Shown here: one piece after another, positions 21,250-32,867 of the stretch | Position numbering within the stretch: position 1 is the first letter of the stretch | Layout: each line of letters starts with the position of its first letter | Assembly: GCA_028583405.1 (NCBI GenBank) | Contig: CM053246.1 | Span: forward strand, 22,265,570 to 22,329,569 | Length of the DNA stretch: 64,000 nucleotides | From: Pogonophryne albipinna | Lineage: Eukaryota > Chordata > Actinopteri > Perciformes > Artedidraconidae | Direction: 5' to 3' | The notes under the pieces: generated by a model | Databases searched by the model: none | The model's input: the letters and a program-made list of their open reading frames with translations, nothing else | What the model was told of the DNA's origin: nothing | Translations under genes and position numbers: made by a program

Positions 21250-24200
21250 GTACGTCCACATCTTGACACTACCTGATCATGAGCTTAGGTTCTCTGACTT
21301 GGTGTTCGAAGAAAATGCAAGGGGTCACGTGATAAACAAAAATGGGAAGAAGAGCAAACCGATTCTGCTTTATTCATTATTTTTCATAATTGAATGATGT
21401 TTATCTTTGCTCTAAAAATTATTCAGTGAAAAAGTTCAAAATGTTAATGTCAGCTTTTTCTCAGCTGCTCGCAGAAATATGTGATGGTGTGAAGGTGCTC
21501 CCATGTAAAGGATGAATGAGGAGGTTTGGCATGCTTTCATGATAGCTCGAAGCTCGTTGTTCTCTATTTGCACAAGCATCTTTGCCTTTCACTAAGATTT
21601 TAAATGCAGATGAGATCTGATTACACCACCCAGGGTGGAGCTCCAGCGCTCAGTAGTAATGCACATAATGTTAGTTATTGTGCAGTCTCCTTGTGTGTAA
21701 GATTACTGTCCCGCCACTGTAATCACAGTGGTTTTACCGCTTTTGAAGCTTTAATGTAATGCAATAGAGATATCATTTTACTTTGAGAATATTATTGTGA
21801 CCTGAAGGTTAAATATATATTTTCAGTTTGTGTTTGGAGCCTCAGATGCTTGCCTCAGAGCAGGTTTTCGATTTCTGCCTCTGGATTTCCCCCAGGGTAT
21901 GACAATCAGCTCTCCCTCTGTGCTAAGTGGCTAATATATTTTCCTTTCCCTGTCCTCAGTGAGTCTTCAGGGGAAGAGTCCGCAGGGGAAAGGGAAGAGG
22001 AAATTGGTGCGCATGATGGAGCCGCCAGCAGCACCAAGACGACAGAGGTCCCTGCTGGACGGACGTCAAACACACAAACAGGTGAGGGCTAATGAGTGAA
22101 GCTTAAATTTGTTTACTCTTCATCCCTCTATGAACTGAGGGTGGTGGAGCCAAATGCAGTTTAAGCTATACACAGATAAATAATTTACTATTTTCTAGTT
22201 TGGCTTCAGTCACTGTGTTGGCTCTAGTTGCTGAAGTCAGCATGTGTGGATGTGTTTTCTCCTCTGACCTTTTATCCTCAGGAAGTGAGCCAAATCAAAG
22301 TGAGCGAACTGCACATTCTTTGGCACAACAAACTTCACTTCCCTTTTCCTGTCCAGTTTTTCATTGTTAGCACTTTGACATTCCTTTCTGTCTAAGTCAC
22401 TGAGGGAACATCCTGGCACTAGTTCCTTTTATTCCATGACATTTGTTAAGTTTATATTTGACTTAATTGTACCATGACAAATTTAGGTCTGTGGTCATCT
22501 GGTGAATAGATTATAATGTGGTTGGTGTTTACAGGGTAATACACTAAAATCATATTTTCAGTGCTGCTGGTGGAGTCTATAAGAAAAGACTAATTGTACT
22601 GATAACAGCTGGGTATGTTTGGCCATAAATCCACCATCATTTAGTTCATCCGTCACCACACCATCGTTTATTGAAAACATCCTGCTCGCTGACTATCTTT
22701 TCTTTCAGAGTGTGTTTACTTAAGTGTAATGGATTCTCTAAACCAAAGTACAACAAAATGTTAGCTCACTTATGATGTTTCTCAGAATCCCTCAGTGCAC
22801 AGGAAACTGTGGGTTCACACAACCATGGCCTGTATGTGACTGCGAGTTGAACCAGGAAGTTCCTCTGCAAACTGTGATCGACTTTCTTTTCTTTCAAAAA
22901 GTTTGGTTGACATGGACTCTTACTTACATTCTGCATGATGATCTGATTCATGTTTTTGTTAATAATAATGATTCATTTAATTTATGAAGGCACTCAAATA
23001 CAAGTCAAATGAAAAGTTGAATAAAACAACCATTTGTGTTTCATTTGAGAGAGTGTTTTTCTGTAAAACACTTAACAGCCTTTGCGGTTGGTAAATACTG
23101 AACTATTGACCTCGCTGTTTCTAAGAAATCTTTATCTAGCCAACAAGAGGTAATGGCTTCCATCTTTTATCGCTGTGTATCCTGAGGATAGCCAGAGGAT
23201 AGCCAGAGGATGTGTGGCATCCACTGTAACACAACAAGTATTACACAGGGTGTCAGTTACAACTCTCGTGGATATTAGGTGAAAAGCAGAGAATTCAGTT
23301 CTGTATGTTTCTGGGAAAATGTCATGACGACTGTTTGCTTATTCTTTTGATTTTTTGTTTTTTATCCAGTGAGTACCCAGCGCCCAAACTCCCTGCAGGT
23401 GCAAGCAGCAGGAGAGCCTGGCCTGTGGACGTCTCAGGGCGACGCTGAGGTGAAACTGAGGATGGGGGACTCTGGCCTGGCTGCTGAGACCCCTCTGACC
23501 GTCAACCAGATGTTCACCTCAGCTGTGGAGCGCTTTGGGGACCATACGGCTCTGAGCTGGAAGGAGGGCGAGCAGCAGAAGAGCCTGAACTACAAGGAAT
23601 ACTACCAGACCTGCCGCACCGCTGCCAAGAGCTTCCTTAAGGTAACCATTGAGGAATCTAATATAAATCATAGTCTTATACGAGAGGGTCACACAATCAT
23701 CTGAACCGTATTCATTTTTTAGTTTTCATTACAATCATCTTTGGAAGAATATTCGCAGCACAAACCACCAACAACTCCTGTTCTGTAGCATTATTGATTT
23801 GACTGCCTAGCCTCAAAGAATGTATATATTCAGCTTTCTGGGTAGTAAAGCAATTTAATTGATTAGTTAATCAACAGCATTGTTCCTCATAATGATTTTT
23901 AAAGTGGAGGAATTTCTGCTTTTCTTGGTTATTATTTTAGATTTGTTGTCTACACTGTCAGGTTCAATCCTGGAAAAATTGGTGTTGTTCAATTAGAGCA
24001 ATTCCTCTAAGTCTCATTTCAACAACAAAAAAATTCATTGTGCAATCGAGTAATTCTCGATTGCACAACCTTTACCCTACCTTTTTTAAAGTGAGCACAG
24101 TAGTATCTGCAAAGTGTATTCTCCCTTTTGTTTCGATCAGACCAGACGACATTAAGTTTTGTACAGCCAGTCTATGCAACACATGACGCATCACAATGGA

Positions 24201-24303
24201 GTCGGGATGAAATTAGCTTTGACTGTTTTCGTACAGTACAGAGTGCTTTATTGTTAACCGTGAGACTCAACACAGTTATTAGCAGTCTGGCTCAGCATTG
24301 TGT

Positions 24304-24335
<32 letters not shown>

Positions 24336-27300
24336 ATACACACACACAGACATACCTACAGTTGTCTGTTGTCTGTTGAACTTAAGCACACAAACTAAAC
24401 TGAACCTGAACCTCCACACATGCCGACCCTGTGACATGGCAACATGATCTGTTGGGCTTCAGATGTCAGACCTCATATTGTACCCTCTGTTGTGAAATAC
24501 TTGAGTAATTTAAAAAAGCTCCTTGGTATCGATTCGCATTTCTGGCAGTCTCATGTGTACACTCGGCTGTATATCTGTTTCCATAGCAACACCTGTCATT
24601 GCAAAGTGCTTCCTGATCTCTGATCCGTCTGGAGAAAAGTTGATCTGCCACTGGCAGCTCAAAACTGTGTCCAAACGTTTCAAGAGTTTAACAAAGTTCG
24701 GTTTAGACTGATATCAGTCATTTCTATTTTATTGTATTATTACTTTTTTAAATGTTTAAGGAAAATAATTGTTTTCTTCTTAACTTGCACAGGACAGTGT
24801 CAAGTGTTATCCTAAAACATCAACAAATAATTTTACAATAGCAATATTTACATTGCCTTTTCCCCCTCTAGACAGTTGTAGAGATATAGAACTTAAAAAG
24901 TGTTTGTTTTTGTTCAGCTTGGTTTGCAGCGCTACCATGGCGTCGGAATCCTCGGCTTCAACTCGTCCGAGTGGTTCATCTCTGACATCGCAGCTATTCT
25001 AGCAGGGTGAGTTTCATCTTCACTCTGAATGTGTAAGCGATGAGCGCAGTGTTCCCTCACTCAGCTCTGGTATGGAGGACATGCACACATAAACACAGAG
25101 TGGTGTGATCCAAGACTTGAAATGTGAGTTCAGCAGAGCCTTCACATGTGAACCAATTAATGATTAATGGGTTTCAGCACAATAGAGTGGCGAAGTCACG
25201 CCCTTCTACTTCTACGCCCCATGGGACCTTATTTCGGAAAAATTATGTATTGAAGTCAATGGAGAGAGAAAGATTATCTTTCAATCCCGTTTGAATTGTG
25301 CCAAGATTAAACATATGATGTTTGGCAATCTTAAAAAAATATTTTCTATGTCCAAAAAGTCACAGTTTGTCATAAAACTGTTGAAATATAAGACTATGAA
25401 AAATATGCAACTAGAAAGACAACAAATCCCAGAGTCGCGTAAGTGATGTCATAAACGTTACACATTACACTCGTGTTACTCACCGAAACCTTGTAAAGCC
25501 GGTCCTGCATGCTGGCTCTTACGGAACCGACTAACTCCCCTTTTGTGAATGTACAGCTCTCAACATGCCCAGACTTGTAGTGATTTTCACCTCTTTTAAT
25601 ACTTTTTGCGTCATTCTGAAAGAAAGAAGTGAAATGTGCTAACGTGACGGCCGTCTTGGTGTTGATGATGCGAGTGTGCGAGACCAGAGATGTAGTTTAT
25701 TGAGCGTTTCACACACAAAAAAGTGTTACTTCACAGTTTTACGACACATAAAAAAAAAAAAAATGACTTTCAAAATTATCTTTTTAAATTGACAAACATC
25801 ATATGTGTAATTCGTGGCACAATTCAAACGGGATCAAAAGATAATCTTTCTCTCTCCATTGACTTCGATACATACTTTTTACGAAATAAGGTCCCATGGA
25901 GGTCCCCCGGAAGGGGAGGGACTTCGCCTCTCTATAACAAACAGAAAGCTGATGGACTGCACTGTTGGACAGCAGCTAGATACATTCACTTAACTTTAGT
26001 TTGACATTTGACACTAGTTTATTTGCTGTAAATACTCATATCCTCATGTGTGTTTTTACATGTGTGATATACATATAACATCCATATATAAGGATTTCAG
26101 TACTTCTTCCACCTAAAAGTAATAACACACCTCTTATCTGTGGTGATTGCATCATTATTCAGCAACATTACATTACATGTCATTTGTTAGATGCTTTTAT
26201 CCAAAGTGACTTACATACATTCAGTACTGTGGACAAAACCCACAGGAGCAATTTGGGGTGAAGTGTCTTGCCCAGGGACACAACGACATGCTGACTGCAG
26301 TGGGACTCGAACTTGCTATCCCCTGATTCGAAGTCCAGCACACTATCCACTGAGCCATAGCCTCCGCAGTAAAGAGAAGCCTTTCTTTAGCGTGCTAAAC
26401 CCGGAAATAAGATAAGACTTTATTGATCCCAATTTAGGATGTTGACTCTCATCGGAGAATCTATAAATTCCAAGTAATTAGGAAAACTGAACACATTAAT
26501 TGGTCAAGGGCAGATTAGTCTCAGCTGAGCTGGTAAACCACCAAACATCTGTGACAGGACATCGGGTTGTTGTCATGCTGGCAGCTGCCCGATTTAAGCC
26601 ACGATTATGGATACAATTTGTATTTAATGCAATTCCTGAAAGGATGATGACAAGATTTCATTGCATGAAATGGGTCTGGTTATACAACAGATAAGTAAAT
26701 TTCATTTCTCTTGTGTGCTAAGAACGCAGAAATGCAATACACAAACCAATACTGTGAGTTTATTCTCCACGCCTACCGTCTGCTGAGTGCTGCTGCGTAA
26801 CAAGAATGTATGGAAACTGCAGTTAACTTGACAAACCAGTGCCATACATTCCAGGTTAATTTGACTAACTGAGAAGTCGACTCACATTTGCTGCAGGTTA
26901 AAAAAGCAACAAAAATGCTGCAAGGTCAGGTTGTTTTTAAATGTCTTGTTTTACTAAGAATAGAACAAAAAAGGAAACCACACGGCTCACTTTGAGACAA
27001 GTACCGTACAGTGCGGTATAGAAATGCAATGATTATTTGACTAGTCAATCGACTATAAAAGCATTTTAATAATCGGTCGATCGTTCTTTTCATGCAAACT
27101 TGGCAGAAAATATCTTAATCATCTTTTGGTTTTGAACTGAGAAAACATGACATTCAGAGACAACAATTTGGACACTGAAAAACTTGGAAAGACTATCTGA
27201 AATGGTCTGCGAATAAATCGATAATAAAAATAAAAGTTAGTTGAATCCCTGTTTAGCGGCAAACAAAATCGTTCAGGCTTAATTTTAAGAAAGCGAGCAT

Positions 27301-30300
27301 TGCTGCGAGTTTGTTCCAGATATATGGTGCATTAAACTTGGAGATCTGCAAGGTTTATAATGAAGCAGAAGATCAGAAATCTATTTTGGCCCTAAACCAT
27401 TGAGTGCTGTAACATTTTATTTGACAAAATCCTTTTGTTTGTTGCAGGGGGTTCGCTGTTGGCATCTACACCACCAACTCTCCTGAGGCATGCCAGTATG
27501 TAGTAGAAAACTGCAAGGCCAATATCATAGTGGTGGAGAACCAGAAACAGCTGCAGAAGATCCTTCAGGTGAGATCAGAAGAACTTATCTATACAATACT
27601 GTGGAGAACTATGAATTAAAGATGGCAATTCAGGATATTTATATCAACAATGTAGTTGTACCTGTTATTCCAGTAGGGGTATTGGCATTTTGCTGCCACT
27701 ATTCATTGTTGGAGTCAACCATAACAAAACATTTTGAGTTGACAGCATCTTTTGCAAATGTATAGACATTGAGTGACAAAAAGTATAACGACCTGTCAGA
27801 TGCGGATGGACAAACCATGTGTCACGTAGGACAAGTTAAGAGACGGCTAAATGTTTTTGTAACCGTGAAGTTATTTTTTTGGTTTGTTTTTCAGCCGTGA
27901 ATAATTTGAGTCAAGTTTCCTTTGTGCATGCCTTTTTGTACAGCTATATCTGACTCGACATCAAAGGGTTTTTAATCTGCCTGTCAACATATTACCTTCT
28001 GTAAACCTGTTTAGAATCAGTATACACTTTGGATTTGGAGGACACAACTACTTTTATATCCTAATTTGACTTTTTTAGAAAAATGTAGCACTATTATTCC
28101 TATTTTTTTCTCAGTTATTATAAATAAACTACTGGCTGTGTTTGATTGTATTCTGTTTGTTCACAGGTTGAAGACAAGCTGCCACACTTGAAAGCCATTA
28201 TCCAGTACAAAGATGCACTTAAAGAGAAGAGACCAAATCTGTACACGGTAAGAACACTGAATCTTCGCATGGCAAACATGGAAAGATTTATTTGGTTAAA
28301 GAAGCATCATCCAAGTGATTCTGTTTGTGTTCGGCAGTGGGCCGAGTTCATGGAGCTCGGCCGCGATGAGCCTGACGCTCCCCTCGATGCCATCGTCTCC
28401 AGCCAGAAGCCCAACCAGTGCTGCACCCTCATCTACACCTCAGGCACCACCGGCCAGCCCAAAGGAGTCATGCTGAGCCACGACAACGTGAGTAACAGGA
28501 GCCAAGTGTGTTTCGACTTGAAAACACACACCCGACCCGTGCCGAAGCAGCTGACACATTCGCATACAAATGAAAGTACTACACGTTAGTCAGGTTTAGT
28601 ACTGTGTGTTCAAGACAATCCAGGTGAACAGATTACATGCTGTAGCCAGTGTTGGAATTTAACCTAAGTACATTTACACAAGTGCTCTACTTAAGGACGC
28701 ATTTTAAAGGGAGTTGTACTTTTGAGTATTTCCATTTAATGTTGTTTTTCTCCAATACATTTATTTTACAATTTAAATACAAAATAGGTTTCAACTTATA
28801 CTTTAGGAAGTAGTTAGAAAAAATCCTAACCAGCCGCTGCAAAAGTGATGCTTATACATTATTGCATCGTCTGTTATAACTGAATTGTTTATTGAGCAAC
28901 GTTATAAAAAGGGACATTTTGGTGTTTATTTTGATGCTTGGCAACTGGCAATTAAAACTTGTTTCAAACGCGTATTTTATTCTTGCCAAAGTTCACTTCT
29001 AAAAGGTGTAAAACATAGGTCGTAAACATTCACTGTTGTTTTTGTTTACCTATCTGTGTCTCTATGTTTCCTCCCATACATAAAGCAATATCAAACCTCA
29101 TATGGACTGTTTCCTCTCTGCCTGCCTCAGATAACCTGGACGGCTCTCTCCACCTGCCGTCACGTGCGTCTGACGGACGCCACCGTCTCTCAGGAGGTGG
29201 TGGTCAGCTACCTGCCGCTCAGCCACATCGCCGCTCAGATGGTCGACATCTGGGTCACCATGAGGGTCGGGGGGACCACGTATTTTGCTCAGCCAGATGC
29301 ACTAAAGGTAAGACACATCACTTGGGTTTATACACGGTGAAGAGTACACGTGAAAAGCATGAAAAGCCAACAAATATTGCTTGTTTTTTACCACAGAGAT
29401 TTACGATAATTGTTGGACCAATATTTTAATAAAGAAAAACAGGGTATTTGAAAGCATCAGCAGCTGATACAAAAACATACATGTAGTGTGTTGTTGATAT
29501 TTTCATAATATTAAATGATGGGTTTCTTTCCTTCTAACCATCTAACCATCAACCTCTCTACAAATTCATGAACATATCCTGAGGGTAGACCTATGTATGT
29601 GTTAGTGTATGATATTTTCATAATTATTATAATTGTAGTTCTCCAAAGAATGTTGTGGTGGCTGATTTATTTTTATGTGAGCTTTGAACTGCATTTGCCA
29701 TTATGAGTAAAACTCTCTTTTGTTGCAGGGCTCTCTGGTAAATACTTTGAAGGAAGTGCGCCCCACGGCCTTCATGGGGGTCCCACGTGTCTGGGAGAAG
29801 ATGCAGGAGAAGATGAAGTCTGTGGGAGCCAAGTCCTCCACTGTGCGCAGGAAAATTGCTGTCTGGGCAAAAGATGTCGGCCTGCAGACTAATCTGACCA
29901 AGATGAATCAGTATGTACATGTTATGAAATTACAGTCTTTTATTAAACAAGCTTATGTCAAGTATTTCGTTTATATGTTATTGCTTCCCTCTACATCAGT
30001 GTTTCTCAAACTTTTTCATACCAAGGACCACTTAACCAATAAAAAAACACTTGCGGACCACCTAACTCCAAAAATATCCAAAAACACATCGTTTTTCTAG
30101 AACAGATTACAAATTGCCTGAAAATGGTACAAACAAGTAGCAACATGTGTGATGAAGGTATTGCACTGGGCTATATCATGCAATAGAAAGTGAAACTTAA
30201 GCTTGCTCCATTGCGGAGATATTCCCACGAGAGTGCGAAAAACTTTTATTTATTTATTTCAAATGTGAAATGTTACCAATATACTCACGGACCACTAGGG

Positions 30301-32867
30301 GGCGCTCACGGACCACCAGTGGCCCGCCCACACTTTGAGAAGCACTGCTCTACATGGTGATTATAAGAATATTGTGAAAGGACATTTTTGGGCATCTCGG
30401 CACCCATAGAGAATAACAATTATGTGAGCCTGTTTAAGTAATTACACAACATGAGTCTACAAACAAACTCTGTGAGGCTGAGATTTGAGCTAAATGCTAA
30501 CATGCTGATGCTAAGCAGGTGTACTGAGCCAAGTACAGCTGTATTTTTGACCCAATAATGGTGATAGATGGAAAAACATGCTGTTGGCGTGGCTCAGAAC
30601 ACTCACATTGGTGTTTTTTGTCTCCTCAGAAGCGGAGCAGCTGGCCGCACACCGCTCAGCTATAAATTAGCCAAAAAGATAGTGTTCAAAAAGGTGCGTA
30701 AGGCTCTGGGCCTGGACCGCTGCACCAAGTGCTACACGGGGGCCGCTCCCATCACCAAAGACACCCTGGAGTTCTTCCTCAGCCTGGACATCCCTCTGTT
30801 CGAGCTGTACGGCATGAGTGAGAGCACCGGGCCCCACACCATCTCCATCCCTGAGGCCTTCAAGATCACCAGGTACATTTACTTCTAAATCTGACACAGA
30901 ACCAATCCACAAGTTATGCCTGGTGCTGAAATGAAAATGTTGAATGTGTTGCAGCTGTGGTAAAGAGATCCCGGGGTGCAAGACGAAGCTGCACAACCCA
31001 GACGAGGAAGGGAACGGAGAGATCTGCTTCTGGGGCCGTCACGTCTTCATGGGATACCTCAACATGGCCGAGAAGACGGAGGAGGCTCTGAATGCAGAGG
31101 GCTGGCTGCACTCCGGTGACCTGGGCAAGCACGACGAGAACGGATTCCTCTTCATCACTGGAAGAATCAAAGGTACATTCTATATTCCTTGTAGAGCTTC
31201 ACAACACTCAAACAAGTGTATAGTTTACTGCATATGGTGAGATCCTCCTTTACAGCCTCCAAACATACTATTGGATATCTGTTAGCTTTAGGAAAAATGT
31301 TCATGTGTCTCTGATGAATAAAGCTGCCTGTTACTTAACCTGTGTGTTTCTTTGCATTGACTTTTAGAGCTGATCATCACGGCAGGAGGCGAGAACATCC
31401 CTCCGGTTCCTATCGAGGATGCGGTGAAGGAGGCTGTGCCGCTCATTAGTAACGCCATGCTGATCGGAGACAAGAAGAAGTTTCTGTCCATGCTGCTCAC
31501 CATTAAGGTGAGTCTTTAAACTGAGACCTGAGGCACGATGCATTTGTGGAACTGGGTGCACAATCCTTATGTTTGGGAAATGGCAAATACATGTTTTTTG
31601 TGGATGTGTGTGCTTTATACATCTCGCTCCAGGTGTAGACTTTACAGCAAGCTTGATTCTGTTTCTGGAGCTTTAACCACATTTGAACTAGACGACGGCA
31701 GGGCACTGTAGTGAGTAAAGAAGCTGTAGATAACAAAGGGTGTAACAGGCTGTTGAGCACAGTCAAAGGTATCAGGTACAGACTGAAGATGTATCTTGTC
31801 AGCAACACTGTATCCAAGCCCCGTAAACATCCTATCTTTACACCTTTTTTATCAGAGTCAATATATCAGTCTTATCTGATAACAAAGGATCATCTGTTAA
31901 AAGTGAAGCTCAGCCATATTATCGATTTCCTTTCAGATTCTGCCATCTAGTGGGCATTAAAGAACTGCATGCTTGTGTAGCCAAACAATTGTGAAAATAC
32001 TTTAAGCTGCATGGATAAGTAATGTAAACGTTCGGCAATAACATTTTCAAATGTTTGACTCTCCAGTGCCAGGTGAACGCAGACTCGGGGGAGCCAGAGG
32101 ACGAGCTGACTCCAGAGGCTGTGGAGCTCTGCAAGCGGCTGGGCAGCAACGCCACGCGAGTCTCTGAAGTCACAGGCGGGCGGGACCGGTTGGTCCACGC
32201 CGCCATTCAGGAGGGAATCAACCGAGTGAACGAGAAAGCATGCTCCAACGCCCAGCGCATTCAGAAGTGGATCACTCTGGATCGGGATTTCTCGCTTCCA
32301 GGAGGAGAGCTGGGTGAGTGGGGCGGGGGAACAGGTGGTCTTTAATCAGGGATTGTTATTTTCCTACCACAATAATCACCTTATGGCTTCCAAGTTGGAA
32401 ACCACATTTAAAAAAACTGTTGTTATATATGGTTTGCTCTAGTCACTAATCTACGCATCTATAATCAACAGTCAAAAGGTTTATTTTATATCAGAATTGC
32501 AGAGGAAACTTTAATTTGACATCCAAGTTTTTTCTTATTCTGAATATGTTATAAAATGTGGCATTCATAGAAGTGTTTTAACCATAATATTGTGGGGCAA
32601 GTGTTGAAATCTCTGTGTGCTCAACTCTGACCATGAATCCTTACGGCTGGGTTTAGACTAAAACACGAATGCAGTTAAAAAAATAAAGTTTTAAGTAACC
32701 ACATGCTTTTCTTTTAAGTGTTTTAACAATAAATTCCTTCGTCCACAGGCCCGACCATGAAGCTGAAGCGGCCGGTGGTGGTGAAGATGTACAAGGAGCA
32801 GATTGAGAACTTTTACAAGGAGCTGGCGACTCCAACGACCCCCGACAACCCGCTGTCCCCCAAATAG
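21158..32867 (+). CDS. acsbg2: Long-chain acyl-CoA synthetase, bubblegum family (acsbg2), 14 coding exons
   Basis: ATP-dependent ligase making acyl-CoA from long and very-long-chain fatty acids via an acyl-AMP. Coding exons: 21158-21249, 21960-22081, 23370-23641, 24918-25006, 27448-27568, 28167-28247, 28338-28487, 29131-29307, 29729-29910, 30630-30872, 30955-31172, 31368-31507, 32067-32313, 32749-32867. All introns are GT-AG and phases agree, giving 750 residues, somewhat longer than human ACSBG2. Motifs: ATP-binding [14 protein letters not shown] (292-305), [26 protein letters not shown] (489-499), HSGDLG with Asp565, [14 protein letters not shown] (578-591). Residues 1-85 or so are low-conservation and acidic. 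The start at 21158 has context CCGCC before ATG. An in-frame upstream exon is possible. The paralogue acsbg1 is the alternative, but the neighbours mllt1 and acer1 favour acsbg2. Confidence 0.95.
21960..22081 (+). CDS. acsbg2: acsbg2 coding exon 2
   Basis: Residues 31-71 plus one base: a Glu/Ser-rich stretch ([14 protein letters not shown]) that is probably disordered. Acceptor CCTCAG, donor GTGAGG. Confidence 0.85.
23370..23641 (+). CDS. acsbg2: acsbg2 coding exon 3
   Basis: Residues 72-162. Start of the conserved enzyme: [14 protein letters not shown], then [20 protein letters not shown] and the [14 protein letters not shown] helix. Donor GTAACC. Confidence 0.95.
24303..24360. repeat. (CA)n microsatellite in acsbg2 intron 3
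   Basis: An uninterrupted CACACA run followed by CATACACATACACACACACAG. Useful only as a length-variable marker. Confidence 0.9.
24918..25006 (+). CDS. acsbg2: acsbg2 coding exon 4
   Basis: Residues 163-191 plus two bases, with the family signature [17 protein letters not shown]. Donor GTGAGT. Confidence 0.95.
25185..25932. mobile_element. Foldback/MITE element with long inverted arms in acsbg2 intron 4
   Basis: The left arm begins GAGTGGCGAAGTC and contains CATGGGACCTTATTTCG, GTCAATGGAGAGAGAAAGAT and CCCGTTTGAATTGTGCCA. The reverse complement of the right arm shows the same series in the same order. Arms span roughly 25185-25360 and 25790-25932. A TA dinucleotide flanks both ends (25183-25184, 25933-25934), consistent with a TA target duplication. 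It has no coding content. The superfamily is not determined. Confidence 0.75.
26165..26363 (-). mobile_element. tRNA-derived SINE in acsbg2 intron 4
   Basis: Read on the minus strand from 26363 it begins GGCTATGGCTCAGTGGATAG. This has an A-box-like TGGCTCAGTGG and, 40 bases later, a B-box-like AGTTCGAGTCCC. The body continues with GTCCCTGGGCAAGACACTTC and ends with a LINE-like tail, CACTTTGGATAAAAGCATCT, plus ATTACATTACATG repeats at the low-coordinate end. This is a widespread teleost SINE type. Confidence 0.8.
27020..27260. repeat. Possible degraded MITE in acsbg2 intron 4
   Basis: AGAAATGCAATGATTATTTG with GACTAGTCAATCGACTA on the left, and AGTTAGTTGAATCCCTG on the right, resemble degraded inverted ends of a fish repeat related to TAGGGATGCAACGATTA-type elements. 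Weak match and no clear duplication. Confidence 0.3.
27448..27568 (+). CDS. acsbg2: acsbg2 coding exon 5
   Basis: Residues 192-232: [20 protein letters not shown] and the [12 protein letters not shown] segment. The intron before it (25007-27447) holds a foldback element and a SINE. Confidence 0.95.
28167..28247 (+). CDS. acsbg2: acsbg2 coding exon 6
   Basis: Residues 233-259: [20 protein letters not shown]. Phase 0 on both sides. Confidence 0.93.
28338..28487 (+). CDS. acsbg2: acsbg2 coding exon 7 (ATP-binding loop)
   Basis: Residues 260-309, containing the adenylate-forming enzyme P-loop [18 protein letters not shown]. The 90-base intron before it (28248-28337) is open in one frame, so an automatic ORF call runs through it. 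Confidence 0.96.
28645..28900. repeat. Interspersed repeat fragment in acsbg2 intron 7
   Basis: AGTGTTGGAATTTAACCTAA, GTACATTTACACAAGTGCT and TGTACTTTTGAGTATTTCCA match the common fish repeat with alternating AAGTACATTT and GTACTT motifs. Only one end is recognisable. Confidence 0.45.
29131..29307 (+). CDS. acsbg2: acsbg2 coding exon 8
   Basis: Residues 310-368: [20 protein letters not shown] and [11 protein letters not shown], both highly conserved in the bubblegum family. Confidence 0.95.
29729..29910 (+). CDS. acsbg2: acsbg2 coding exon 9
   Basis: Residues 369-428 plus two bases: [20 protein letters not shown] and [11 protein letters not shown] hAT element (29997-30347) lies in the intron that follows. 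Confidence 0.95.
29997..30347. mobile_element. Non-autonomous hAT element in acsbg2 intron 9
   Basis: The ends CAGTGTTTCTCAAACTTTTT and CACACTTTGAGAAGCACTG are inverted repeats of the Charlie/hAT type. A perfect 8-bp duplication CTCTACAT flanks them at 29989-29996 and 30348-30355. At 351 bp it cannot encode a transposase. Internal GGACCAC motifs recur near both ends. Confidence 0.9.
30630..30872 (+). CDS. acsbg2: acsbg2 coding exon 10
   Basis: Residues 429-509 plus two bases. Contains [20 protein letters not shown] and the adenine-contact motif [11 protein letters not shown]. Confidence 0.95.
30955..31172 (+). CDS. acsbg2: acsbg2 coding exon 11
   Basis: Residues 510-582 plus one base. Contains [15 protein letters not shown] and GWLHSGDLG; the Asp binds the ribose hydroxyls in this superfamily. 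Confidence 0.95.
31368..31507 (+). CDS. acsbg2: acsbg2 coding exon 12
   Basis: Residues 583-629: the hinge to the C-terminal lid ([18 protein letters not shown]) and [18 protein letters not shown]. Confidence 0.95.
32067..32313 (+). CDS. acsbg2: acsbg2 coding exon 13
   Basis: Residues 630-711 plus one base: C-terminal domain with [18 protein letters not shown] and [13 protein letters not shown]. An acidic insert [11 protein letters not shown] is typical of the family. Confidence 0.95.
32749..32867 (+). CDS. acsbg2: acsbg2 coding exon 14 and stop
   Basis: Residues 712-750 ending PDNPLSPK before TAG at 32865-32867. [20 protein letters not shown] is the conserved C-terminal helix region. Confidence 0.95.

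Noticed and set aside
26280..26363. Possible tRNA gene on the minus strand
   Set aside because: A- and B-box-like motifs are present, but the cloverleaf is incomplete and the LINE-like tail identifies a SINE.
30667..31132. Minus-strand frames opposite acsbg2 exons 10 and 11
   Set aside because: They are shadows of GC-rich coding exons with no homology of their own.
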